Shown: piece by piece, positions 1 to 4,800 of the stretch
Layout: each line of letters begins with the position of its first letter
How positions within the stretch are numbered: position 1 is the first letter of the stretch
NCBI GenBank assembly: GCA_947385085.1
Contig: CANDJN010000061.1
Span: 1-7,275, forward strand
DNA length: 7,275 nt
Reading direction: 5' to 3'
Source of the DNA: an uncultured Erysipelotrichaceae bacterium
GTDB taxonomy: Bacteria > Bacillota_I > Bacilli_A > Erysipelotrichales > Erysipelotrichaceae
Made by a program: the position numbers and the translations under genes
Notes under the pieces: generated by a model
Told to the model about the DNA's origin: nothing
Database searches by the model: none
The model's input: the letters and a program-made list of their open reading frames with translations, nothing else

Positions 1-1
1 G

Positions 2-82
2 ACAAATACAATGATGTACATGGGAATGGGAAGTATGTCATTAGGAATGATGTTATTCATTCTCTTTAAAAAGGAATCTTAA
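2..82 (+). CDS. C-terminal fragment of a membrane-anchored or cell-wall-anchored protein (5' end outside window)
   Basis: An open frame enters from the left edge and stops at TAA 80-82, leaving 26 visible residues. They begin TNTMMYMGMGSM, continue as a Met/Leu/Gly-rich hydrophobic stretch of about 20 residues (through LFILF) and end in the short basic tail KKES. A hydrophobic helix followed by a few basic residues at the extreme C-terminus is the layout of a sortase sorting signal after its LPXTG box, and the leading Thr-Asn would fit just after such a box. The box itself would lie upstream of the window, so this is inference. A plain single-pass membrane protein is the alternative. A rho-independent terminator starts 12 bases after the stop, supporting this as a real gene end. 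Confidence 0.55.
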   Translation, partial: TNTMMYMGMGSMSLGMMLFILFKKES

Positions 83-93
83 TCGCAATTTTT

Positions 94-125
94 AAAGCTG
101 TGCTTGTTGTATAGGCACAGCTTTT
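94..125 (+). terminator. Rho-independent terminator after the left-edge gene
   Basis: AAAGCTGTGC (94-103) pairs perfectly with GCACAGCTTT (115-124) across an 11-base loop, giving 10 base pairs. The descending arm ends in TTTT. The hairpin lies 12 bases after the stop codon at 82. Confidence 0.85.
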
Positions 126-180
126 GCTCGATACTGAATTCTTTGTATGTTTTTTTATCGATGCATATGTATCCTCGTTA

Positions 181-189
181 TGTTAAAAT
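181..189 (+). promoter_or_regulatory. Candidate extended -10 promoter for the Xre regulator
   Basis: TGTTAAAAT reads as an extended -10 (TG-N-TAAAAT) with no convincing -35 about 17 bases upstream. It would start transcription near 196 and give a leader of roughly 110 bases. An identical TGTTAAAAT occurs at 278-286, but that copy is too close to the ribosome site to work as a promoter for the same start codon. The call rests on the motif only. Confidence 0.35.
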
Positions 190-272
190 GTAAATGAAAA
201 TTGTGATTCATTATCATGTAGTCATGAAGTGAGATATGACGGTTCTCAGTCTCTGTCGTGTACATTTACAAA

Positions 273-301
273 GACGCTGTTAAAATAAAGGCGTCAGGAG
301 G
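273..301 (+). promoter_or_regulatory. Small hairpin abutting the Shine-Dalgarno of the Xre regulator
   Basis: GACGC (273-277) can pair with GCGTC (291-295), enclosing an A/T-rich 13-base loop. The hairpin is followed directly by the Shine-Dalgarno AGGAGG (296-301). This ribosome site is 8 bases from GTG 310, so 310 is the preferred start. The GTG at 301 overlaps the ribosome site itself and cannot be served by it. A regulatory role for the five-pair stem is only a possibility. Confidence 0.4.
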
Positions 302-309
302 TGAAAAAA

Positions 310-819
310 GTGGATCAACAAAAGATCGGATGCTTTCTTAAGCAGCTAAGAAAAGAAAAGACGATGACACAGGAGCAGCTGGCTGAAAAGCTGGGAGTCT
401 CCAATCGCAGTATTTCCCGTTGGGAGAATGGCACGACCATGCCCGATTTTGATTTATTGATTGAATTAGCAAAATATTATGATGTGGAAATGGAAGAATT
501 ATTAAATGGTGAAAGGAAGGGTGATCATATGAATCACGAAACAGAAGAAATGATGTTGAAAATAGCTGATTATAATAACAATGAAAGAAGGATTCTTACA
601 AGGCGCTTATTTTGGATTTTTACAGCCGGATTGATCGCATTCTGCGTCTATATGATCAGTGACATTATGGGATTGGCAGAAATTGAAATGTATGCGAGAA
701 TTGAAGATTTTGCACTGGGTATCGTATTGGGCGTTTTAATAGTTGGAATGATTTTTTCCAGCCGTTATGCGATGAAAATAAGAGCGATGAAGAAACGTCT
801 CTTGCATCGTAACGGTTAA
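310..819 (+). CDS. Xre-family helix-turn-helix regulator with two C-terminal membrane helices
   Basis: This 169-residue protein has an N-terminal Cro/C1-type DNA-binding domain at about residues 6-60. The helix-turn-helix is clear: TQEQLAEKLGVS, then the recognition helix NRSISRWENG, then the usual P-D-F-D-LLIELAKYYDV segment. A charged linker leads to two hydrophobic helices at about 100-122 and 134-155, ending in a basic tail. It is therefore probably a membrane-tethered transcription factor, a common Bacillota architecture whose signals are mostly unknown. GTG 310 is chosen because AGGAGG (296-301) sits 8 bases upstream. An in-frame ATG at 529 (residue 74) has its own ribosome-site-like AAGGAAGG at 513-520, so a membrane-only product could also be made. 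No operon partner is visible. Target genes are unknown, though autoregulation is likely for the family. Confidence 0.85.
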   Translation: MDQQKIGCFLKQLRKEKTMTQEQLAEKLGVSNRSISRWENGTTMPDFDLLIELAKYYDVEMEELLNGERKGDHMNHETEEMMLKIADYNNNERRILTRRLFWIFTAGLIAFCVYMISDIMGLAEIEMYARIEDFALGIVLGVLIVGMIFSSRYAMKIRAMKKRLLHRNG

Positions 820-888
820 ACGATTATTTACCACTTTATTTCATTCCTGTTTATAATTTAACAATGTGATTTTTTATCCGATTTTCTA

Positions 889-917
889 TTGATGTTTACA
901 TGAATCAGTAGTACAAT
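889..917 (+). promoter_or_regulatory. Probable sigma-A promoter upstream of mntP leader
   Basis: TTGATG (889-894) and TACAAT (912-917) are separated by 17 bases, which is near-consensus vegetative spacing. Transcription would start near 924, about 145 bases before the mntP start codon. The terminator hairpin at 981-1029 lies between this promoter and the gene. Confidence 0.5.
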
Positions 918-980
918 GAGCCAGTATCCTAAAAGGAAAATTCGTATGAATTTACATTGTGACAGTCTGTGATTGATAAG

Positions 981-1029
981 AAGACTCATGTATTACGGCA
1001 AGGGATACATTGAGTCTTTACTTTTTTTT
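981..1029 (+). terminator. Strong terminator hairpin in the mntP leader (possible attenuator)
   Basis: AAGACTCA (981-988) followed by TGTAT (989-993) pairs with ATACA (1005-1009) and TGAGTCTT (1011-1018), with a single bulged T at 1010. This gives 13 base pairs, followed by eight T at 1022-1029. It either ends transcription from the regulator gene or, because a good promoter lies at 889-917 just upstream, controls read-through into mntP. A competing fold exists: TACAT 953-957 with ATGTA 988-992, enclosing AGTCT 964-968 with AGACT 982-986. This would occupy the terminator's 5' arm. Confidence 0.8.
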
Positions 1030-1069
1030 CGCTATCCTTGTGATATAGAATATAATGGAGGGCTTGGAA

Positions 1070-1654
1070 TTGGTGTGGAGCTGGCAGTTTGTTTTTAAAA
1101 GTATTTTATTGGGGATTGGACTGGCAATGGACGCCTTTTCCGTATCGTTGGTCAATGGATTAAATGAACCGAAAATGAGTAAAATTAAGATGTGTGGTGT
1201 TGCCGGGATGTTTGCCGCTCTGCAATTTCTCATGCCGTTAGCAGGTTGGTTTTGCGTACACTCGATCATGCAGTATTTTGCAGTGTTTGAAAGCTTTATA
1301 CCGTGGATTGCATTTTTACTTCTTGCGTTGATTGGCGGCAAGATGTTAATGGAAGGTATTAAAAGTGAGACTGCACCAGAAAAAAGATCAAGTCTTACCT
1401 TCAAAATACTGTTGATGCAGGGGATTGCCACCTCCATCGATGCATTGTCGGTCGGCTTTACCATTGCGGAATACGGATGGCTTATGGCATTCGTGTGCGC
1501 ATTTATTATAGGCACGATTACTTTCATGATCTGCATTGCTGCTTTGTTAATTGGAAAAACCTTTGGCACAAAACTTTCTGATAAGGCGCAAATTCTTGGC
1601 GGTATTCTATTGATTATCATTGGATTGGAAATTTTTATCACTGGTATGATGTGA
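1070..1654 (+). CDS. mntP: Manganese efflux pump MntP
   Basis: MntP exports Mn(II) across the cytoplasmic membrane and protects against manganese excess. The protein is about 194 residues (the E. coli protein is 188) and almost wholly hydrophobic, fitting the family's six helices in two related halves. Both halves carry the conserved acidic motif: GLAMDAFSVSL in the first (Asp21) and ATSIDALSVGF in the second (Asp124). GGKMLMEG (89-96) and ILGGILLIIIGLEI near the C-terminus are also typical. The start is moved to TTG 1070: GGAGGG (1057-1062) lies 7 bases before it, whereas the ATG at 1055 has no ribosome site and overlaps that sequence. GTG 1073 is a second option. The leader carries a terminator that may attenuate expression. 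The next gene follows after 67 bases and may be partly co-transcribed. The canonical Mn-sensing yybP-ykoY box was not seen. Confidence 0.92.
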   Translation: MVWSWQFVFKSILLGIGLAMDAFSVSLVNGLNEPKMSKIKMCGVAGMFAALQFLMPLAGWFCVHSIMQYFAVFESFIPWIAFLLLALIGGKMLMEGIKSETAPEKRSSLTFKILLMQGIATSIDALSVGFTIAEYGWLMAFVCAFIIGTITFMICIAALLIGKTFGTKLSDKAQILGGILLIIIGLEIFITGMM

Positions 1655-1721
1655 AAGCTTCCTGTATGAGAAAGAAAAGTGGGTATATGATATAAGTAGC
1701 GATAAAGAATGGAGGCACTAT

Positions 1722-2696
1722 ATGTGTACCGCAGTAACTTATAAGACAAAGGATAACTATTTTGGACGAACAATGGATTACGATCTTTCATATGGCGATG
1801 ATGTGGTGATTACGCCACGTAATTATCCGTTTCAATTCCGCAGCATGAATCCCATGGAAAAGCACTATGCGATGATCGGCACTGCCTGTGTTATGGATCA
1901 TTATCCGCTTTATTACGAGGCAATCAATGAAAAAGGCTTGGGAATGGCAGGATTAAATTTTGTGGGCAATGCGGTATTGAAAAGTCCCCAAGAAAATTAT
2001 GACAATATCGCTCAGTATGAGTTTATTCCATGGGTACTTGGTCAGTGTGCTACGATAGATGAGGTAAAGGCTTTATTAGAAAACATCAACCTTACGAATG
2101 TCCCTTACCATGAGCAGCTTCCATTGGCACAGCTTCACTGGCTGATTGCCGATAATAAGGAAGCAATCACGGTGGAAGCAGTAAAGGAAGGCATTAAGGT
2201 TTATGCTAATCCGATCGGTGTCTTGACCAATAATCCACCGTTTCAGGAACAAATGTTTCAGTTGAATAATTATATGCATTTATCTACCAAATCACCGCAG
2301 AACCATTTTTGCGCTGATTTGCCCTTACAAGTCTATAGCCGTGGCATGGGTGCTCTTGGGTTGCCCGGTGATTTATCGTCACAGTCACGCTTTGTTCGTG
2401 CTGCTTTTGTGAAAATGAATTCTTTTTGTGATAATTCAGAATCGGCAAGCGTGAGTCAATTTTTTCACATTCTTGGTTCCGTGGATCAACAGCGCGGGTG
2501 CTGTGAGGTGGCAGAAGGAAAGTTTGAAATCACAATCTATACGTCATGTTATAATCTAAATAAGGGGATTCAATATTATACGACTTATGACAATCATCAG
2601 ATCACCGCTATAGACATGCATAAGGAAAATTTAGATGGTACAGAGTTGATCTCTTATCCCATGATTCAAGGAGAACAGATCAAACAGCAAAATTAA
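1722..2696 (+). CDS. bsh: Choloylglycine hydrolase (bile salt hydrolase)
   Basis: This is an Ntn-hydrolase that cleaves the amide bond of glycine- or taurine-conjugated bile acids. The family also includes penicillin V acylases. At 324 residues it has the usual length. The nucleophile is Cys2, exposed once the initiator Met is removed (MCTAVTYKT). Other active-site residues are Arg16 and Asp19 (GRTMDYD), Asn79 (MAGLNF), the TNN motif at 169-171, and Arg223 within PGDLSSQSRFVR. That last block, with TIYTSCYNLNKG and YYTTYDN near the C-terminus, favours bile salt hydrolase over penicillin acylase. There is no signal peptide, so it is cytoplasmic. GGAGG at 1711-1715, 6 bases before ATG 1722, fixes the start. 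An extended -10 (TG-G-TATGAT, 1642-1650) inside the end of mntP could give it a separate promoter. Substrate preference cannot be read from sequence. Confidence 0.93.
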   Translation: MCTAVTYKTKDNYFGRTMDYDLSYGDDVVITPRNYPFQFRSMNPMEKHYAMIGTACVMDHYPLYYEAINEKGLGMAGLNFVGNAVLKSPQENYDNIAQYEFIPWVLGQCATIDEVKALLENINLTNVPYHEQLPLAQLHWLIADNKEAITVEAVKEGIKVYANPIGVLTNNPPFQEQMFQLNNYMHLSTKSPQNHFCADLPLQVYSRGMGALGLPGDLSSQSRFVRAAFVKMNSFCDNSESASVSQFFHILGSVDQQRGCCEVAEGKFEITIYTSCYNLNKGIQYYTTYDNHQITAIDMHKENLDGTELISYPMIQGEQIKQQN

Positions 2697-2712
2697 TTAT
2701 TTTAATTCATAC

Positions 2713-2735
2713 GGCTGACAAGGGTCAGCCTTTTT
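2713..2735 (+). terminator. Rho-independent terminator after bsh
   Basis: GGCTGAC (2713-2719) pairs perfectly with GTCAGCC (2724-2730) across the loop AAGG, followed by five T. It begins 16 bases after the bsh stop codon and ends the transcript before the convergent tRNA gene. Confidence 0.9.
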
Positions 2736-2807
2736 CTATGTTGAGTAAGGTGTGCTTTTTAGCAGATGTAAATTAGACAAGAACTGAATCACGTCGGATA
2801 ATTTAAA

Positions 2808-2832
2808 ATAAAAAAAGCTGATTTCCATCAGC
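2808..2832 (-). terminator. Rho-independent terminator of the tRNA-Pro gene
   Basis: On the minus strand GCTGAT (from 2832) pairs with ATCAGC (to 2817) around the loop GGAA, followed by a run of seven T (2816 down to 2810, the last step crossing the T at 2811-2810). It begins 12 bases beyond the encoded CCA end of the tRNA. Confidence 0.85.
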
Positions 2833-2844
2833 GTACTTGTTAAC

Positions 2845-2921
<77 letters not shown>

Positions 2922-2932
2922 ATGCGACTACT

Positions 2933-2962
2933 ATTGTACGATATATTATGGGGTAAATGCAA
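2933..2962 (-). promoter_or_regulatory. Sigma-A promoter of the tRNA-Pro gene
   Basis: Read on the minus strand, TTGCAT (2962-2957) is the -35 and TACAAT (2938-2933) the -10, separated by 18 bases. The expected start near 2926 is about 5 bases before the mature 5' end of the tRNA. Confidence 0.75.
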
Positions 2963-3077
2963 GTGTTTTTGTTTAATTTTTTAATAAATTCTGAATTTCT
3001 AATTCAACATCAGGTAGATCGCCTTATACCAATTTTTTGTTATGATTATATTCATCCAAGAAGTAAATATGAAACTT

Positions 3078-3086
3078 CATAAGATA
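3078..3086 (+). promoter_or_regulatory. Possible sporulation-sigma -10 element for the cotJ operon
   Basis: CATAAGATA at 3078-3086 fits the sigma-K -10 pattern CATANNNTA, and its first eight bases match six of eight in the sigma-E consensus (CATACANT). No matching -35 was found at the expected distance for either factor. The B. subtilis cotJ operon is known to be sigma-E dependent. A perfect 13-base inverted repeat (AGATC-ATT-GATCT, 3092-3104) follows in the leader. Placement of the promoter is tentative. Confidence 0.3.
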
Positions 3087-3127
3087 AATTGAGATCATTG
3101 ATCTTGCATAGAAAAGGAGGCATAACG

Positions 3128-3427
3128 ATGCAGACTGTGAAATTCCATAGTATTACCAATGCGACCTCATTTTGTCCGTATGAGGGCGGTATGCAAAATC
3201 CATGCGGCAATCAGATGAATCATCCATGCCCGGGTGATGATTCTAACGGATCAGAGTGTCGTCCTATTGATGTCGCTAAAAACAATGCGCCGAAGCAAAC
3301 ACTTGGTATGTCATATGTTCCGGGGCAGAAATGGAATCGTATCTATGAAATTACAAATGGCTTTGACAAGGGAACGATTTTCTCAGAATTGGATAAGCCC
3401 TTACTGGTGAAGGGAGGCAATCGTTGA
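3128..3427 (+). CDS. cotJA: Spore coat-associated protein CotJA
   Basis: This 99-residue protein belongs to the CotJA family, known in Bacillus subtilis as a component needed with CotJC in the inner spore coat. The conserved core is at about residues 58-93: LGMSYVPGQKW, then KGTIFSELDKPLL. The N-terminal 50 residues are variable, polar and contain Cys16, Cys26, Cys34 and Cys44, which might crosslink or bind metal. The start is ATG 3128, where AAGGAGG (3114-3120) lies 7 bases upstream. A longer reading from 3089 would put this ribosome site inside the gene. It is the first gene of the cotJ operon, and its stop TGA (3425-3427) overlaps the TTG start option of cotJB. Expression is expected in the mother cell during sporulation, based on the family rather than on a clear promoter here. 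Confidence 0.9.
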   Translation: MQTVKFHSITNATSFCPYEGGMQNPCGNQMNHPCPGDDSNGSECRPIDVAKNNAPKQTLGMSYVPGQKWNRIYEITNGFDKGTIFSELDKPLLVKGGNR

Positions 3428-3675
3428 TCATGAATAAAAAAGCATTATTAAAGCAAATCCAGATGCTTGATTTTGCGCTACAAGAAACCGCTTTATTCTT
3501 GGATTCCCATCCGGACGATACCAAGGCAATGCAGTATTATCAAGAGCAGCGAAAGGCAAAAGATAAAGCATATGCCCAATTTGAGGAATGCTTTGGACCG
3601 CTAACAAATCGTAGTAACCTCGCTGATCAGTGGGAATATGTATACGGCCCTTGGCCATGGGAAGGAGAGAATTAA
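3424..3675 (+). CDS. cotJB: Spore coat protein CotJB
   Basis: This small acidic protein of 83 residues is the second gene of the cotJ operon. It shows the family layout: an N-terminal helical segment (LLKQIQMLDFALQETALFLDSHPDD, split around residues 8-32), a charged middle helix rich in Lys, Gln and Glu, then GPLTN (58-62) and the hallmark C-terminus YGPWPWEGEN. AGGGAGG (3411-3417) is 6 bases before TTG 3424 and 12 before ATG 3430. TTG is therefore preferred by spacing, with ATG (81 residues) possible. The TTG start overlaps the cotJA stop as TTGA, indicating translational coupling. One base separates its stop from the cotJC start. Its exact biochemical role is unknown. It accompanies CotJA and CotJC in spores. 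Confidence 0.9.
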   Translation: MIMNKKALLKQIQMLDFALQETALFLDSHPDDTKAMQYYQEQRKAKDKAYAQFEECFGPLTNRSNLADQWEYVYGPWPWEGEN

Positions 3676-3676
3676 T

Positions 3677-4342
3677 ATGTGGCAGTACGAAAAACGATTA
3701 CAATTCCCGGTTACCATTTCACGTAGTGACCCAGCCTTTGCTAAAGTACTGATTACGCAGGTAGGTGGTCCAGATGGGGAACTATCGGCCAGCTTGCGAT
3801 ACATGAGTCAACGCTATATCATGCCTTATCCGCAATTAAAAGCGATGTTGACAGACATAGCGACGGAAGAACTAGCCCACGTTGAAATGATATCCGCCAT
3901 GGTTTATCAGCTGACAAAAAACCTTAGTGAAGCAGAGATCAAAGCAAGTGGCTTCGATGTTTATTTTGTTGATCACACTACGGGAATCTATCCTCAAGCA
4001 GCTGCCGGTGTGCCACATCGAGCAGAATACTATCAGTCAAAAGGGGATCCGATCGCCGATCTGATGGAAGATATGGCCGCTGAGCAAAAAGCCCGTGTCG
4101 TATACGATAACTTACTTCGCTTAGCCACTGATGAAGAAGTGAAAAAACCGCTTCGTTTCCTGCGTCAGCGTGAAATTGTTCACTTCCAGCGTTTTGGCGA
4201 GGCATTGACCATTCTCCAACAACATTTAGATCCGCAGAATTACTATGCTTTTAATCCCAGCTTTGATAAAGCCCAACGGCAACAAACATTAACTTGCTTC
4301 GATAAGAAAACATATCCGAGTCAATGTCGCCGTTTATATTAA
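3677..4342 (+). CDS. cotJC: Spore coat protein CotJC, manganese catalase family
   Basis: This 221-residue protein has the ferritin-like fold of dimanganese catalases. All expected metal ligands are visible: Glu35 (GGPDGEL), Glu65 and His68 (EELAH), Glu136 (AAEQKAR) and His169 (REIVHF). Matching family blocks are SLRYMSQRY, SGVP-like AAAGVP and SKGDPIADLMEDMAAEQ. It probably sits in the spore coat and could remove hydrogen peroxide, although catalase activity of CotJC proteins is better supported in some clostridia than in Bacillus. The tail beyond about residue 185 is polar and basic, carries Cys207 and Cys217 and ends RRLY. It is longer than in the 189-residue B. subtilis protein. AGGAGA (3663-3668), 8 bases before ATG 3677, sets the start. 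An upstream in-frame start at 3638 would lie inside cotJB and lacks a ribosome site. Confidence 0.94.
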   Translation: MWQYEKRLQFPVTISRSDPAFAKVLITQVGGPDGELSASLRYMSQRYIMPYPQLKAMLTDIATEELAHVEMISAMVYQLTKNLSEAEIKASGFDVYFVDHTTGIYPQAAAGVPHRAEYYQSKGDPIADLMEDMAAEQKARVVYDNLLRLATDEEVKKPLRFLRQREIVHFQRFGEALTILQQHLDPQNYYAFNPSFDKAQRQQTLTCFDKKTYPSQCRRLY

Positions 4343-4355
4343 CAATTCGATTCAA

Positions 4356-4391
4356 GATCAGGGAGATTTTACTCCTCTCCCGGATCCTTTT
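4356..4391 (+). terminator. Rho-independent terminator of the cotJ operon
   Basis: GATC-A-GGGAGA (4356-4366) pairs with TCTCCC-G-GATC (4376-4386), ten pairs with one A/G mismatch, followed by C and TTTT (4388-4391). It lies 13 bases after the cotJC stop. Confidence 0.8.
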
Positions 4392-4455
4392 ACATATGAA
4401 TAGAAGATTATCAAGATAATAAGTGAATCCAAATGAATGTTAAATGGGATTGTGC

Positions 4456-4484
4456 TTGCAAGATTGGCTGCTTTGAAGTAAAAT
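4456..4484 (+). promoter_or_regulatory. Sigma-A promoter of the feo operon
   Basis: TTGCAA (4456-4461) and TAAAAT (4479-4484) are separated by exactly 17 bases, each hexamer differing from consensus at only one or two positions. Transcription should start near 4491, a few bases before the inverted repeat at 4494-4514. Confidence 0.75.
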
Positions 4485-4493
4485 ATTGAAGTG

Positions 4494-4514
4494 AGTTAGG
4501 TGATACTAACTTTA
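4494..4514 (+). promoter_or_regulatory. DtxR/IdeR-like operator at the feo promoter
   Basis: AGTTAG (4494-4499) and CTAACT (4506-4511) form a perfect inverted repeat with a 6-base spacer. Read as TTAGGTGATACTAACTTTA (4496-4514), it agrees at 14 of 19 positions with the classical DtxR/IdeR operator TTAGGTTAGCCTAACCTAA, including both half-site cores. It lies at the expected transcription start, so an Fe(II)-bound repressor there would block feo expression when iron is plentiful. No DtxR-family gene is present in the window, so the regulator is inferred. Confidence 0.6.
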
Positions 4515-4533
4515 ATGATGGTGAGTGAAATAT

Positions 4534-4800
4534 ATGACATTAGATCAAATAAAACCGGGGGACGGCGGCGTGATTGTTTCCGTCGGCGGGGAAGGAGCAT
4601 TGAGAAGAAGGCTGCTCGATATGGGGCTGACACCGAAAACTACAGTACGGGTGCGAAAAGTAGCACCGATGGGTGATCCATTGGAGTTGAGCTTACGCGG
4701 CTATTTGTTAAGCATCCGCAAGGAAGATGCTGCTAAAATAGAAATTGAGGTGAGTGGGGATGAATCAGGTATTACTGGCACTGGCCGGCAATCAAAATAG
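4534..4800 (+). CDS. feoA: Ferrous iron transport protein FeoA
   Basis: FeoA is a small cytoplasmic SH3-like partner of the FeoB iron transporter. The 88-residue product begins MTLDQIKPGDGGVIVSV and carries the conserved block RRRLLDMGLTP, followed by V-RVRKVAPMGDPLEL and RGYLLSIRKEDA. These are the standard FeoA strands and the glycine-rich turn. ATG 4534 is chosen because GGTGAG (4520-4525) is 8 bases upstream; the GTG at 4525 overlaps that site. The last 14 codons (through SGITGTGRQSK) overlap the start of feoB by 41 bases, an unusually long overlap that extends FeoA past its usual end and implies coupled translation. Promoter and operator lie just upstream. Confidence 0.93.
   Translation: MTLDQIKPGDGGVIVSVGGEGALRRRLLDMGLTPKTTVRVRKVAPMGDPLELSLRGYLLSIRKEDAAKIEIEVSGDESGITGTGRQSK

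Noticed and set aside
920..1030. yybP-ykoY manganese riboswitch upstream of mntP
   Set aside because: Expected from gene context, but the conserved loop sequences are not visible and the leader before the terminator is short. Only a possible unrelated attenuator is claimed.
1018..1791. Long minus-strand open frame (257 codons) opposite mntP
   Set aside because: It is antisense to a clear MntP with conserved motifs, has no family-like sequence and no ribosome site. It is a shadow of a hydrophobic gene.
2076..2279. Minus-strand frame inside bsh
   Set aside because: Shadow of the hydrolase gene, with no supporting signal.
3978..4205. Minus-strand frames inside the cotJ genes (3428-3658, 3601-3804, 3978-4205)
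   Set aside because: All are antisense to conserved coat genes with full motifs.
4485..4533. Fur box upstream of feoA
   Set aside because: No GATAATGATTATC-like repeat. The inverted repeat present fits the DtxR/IdeR type better.
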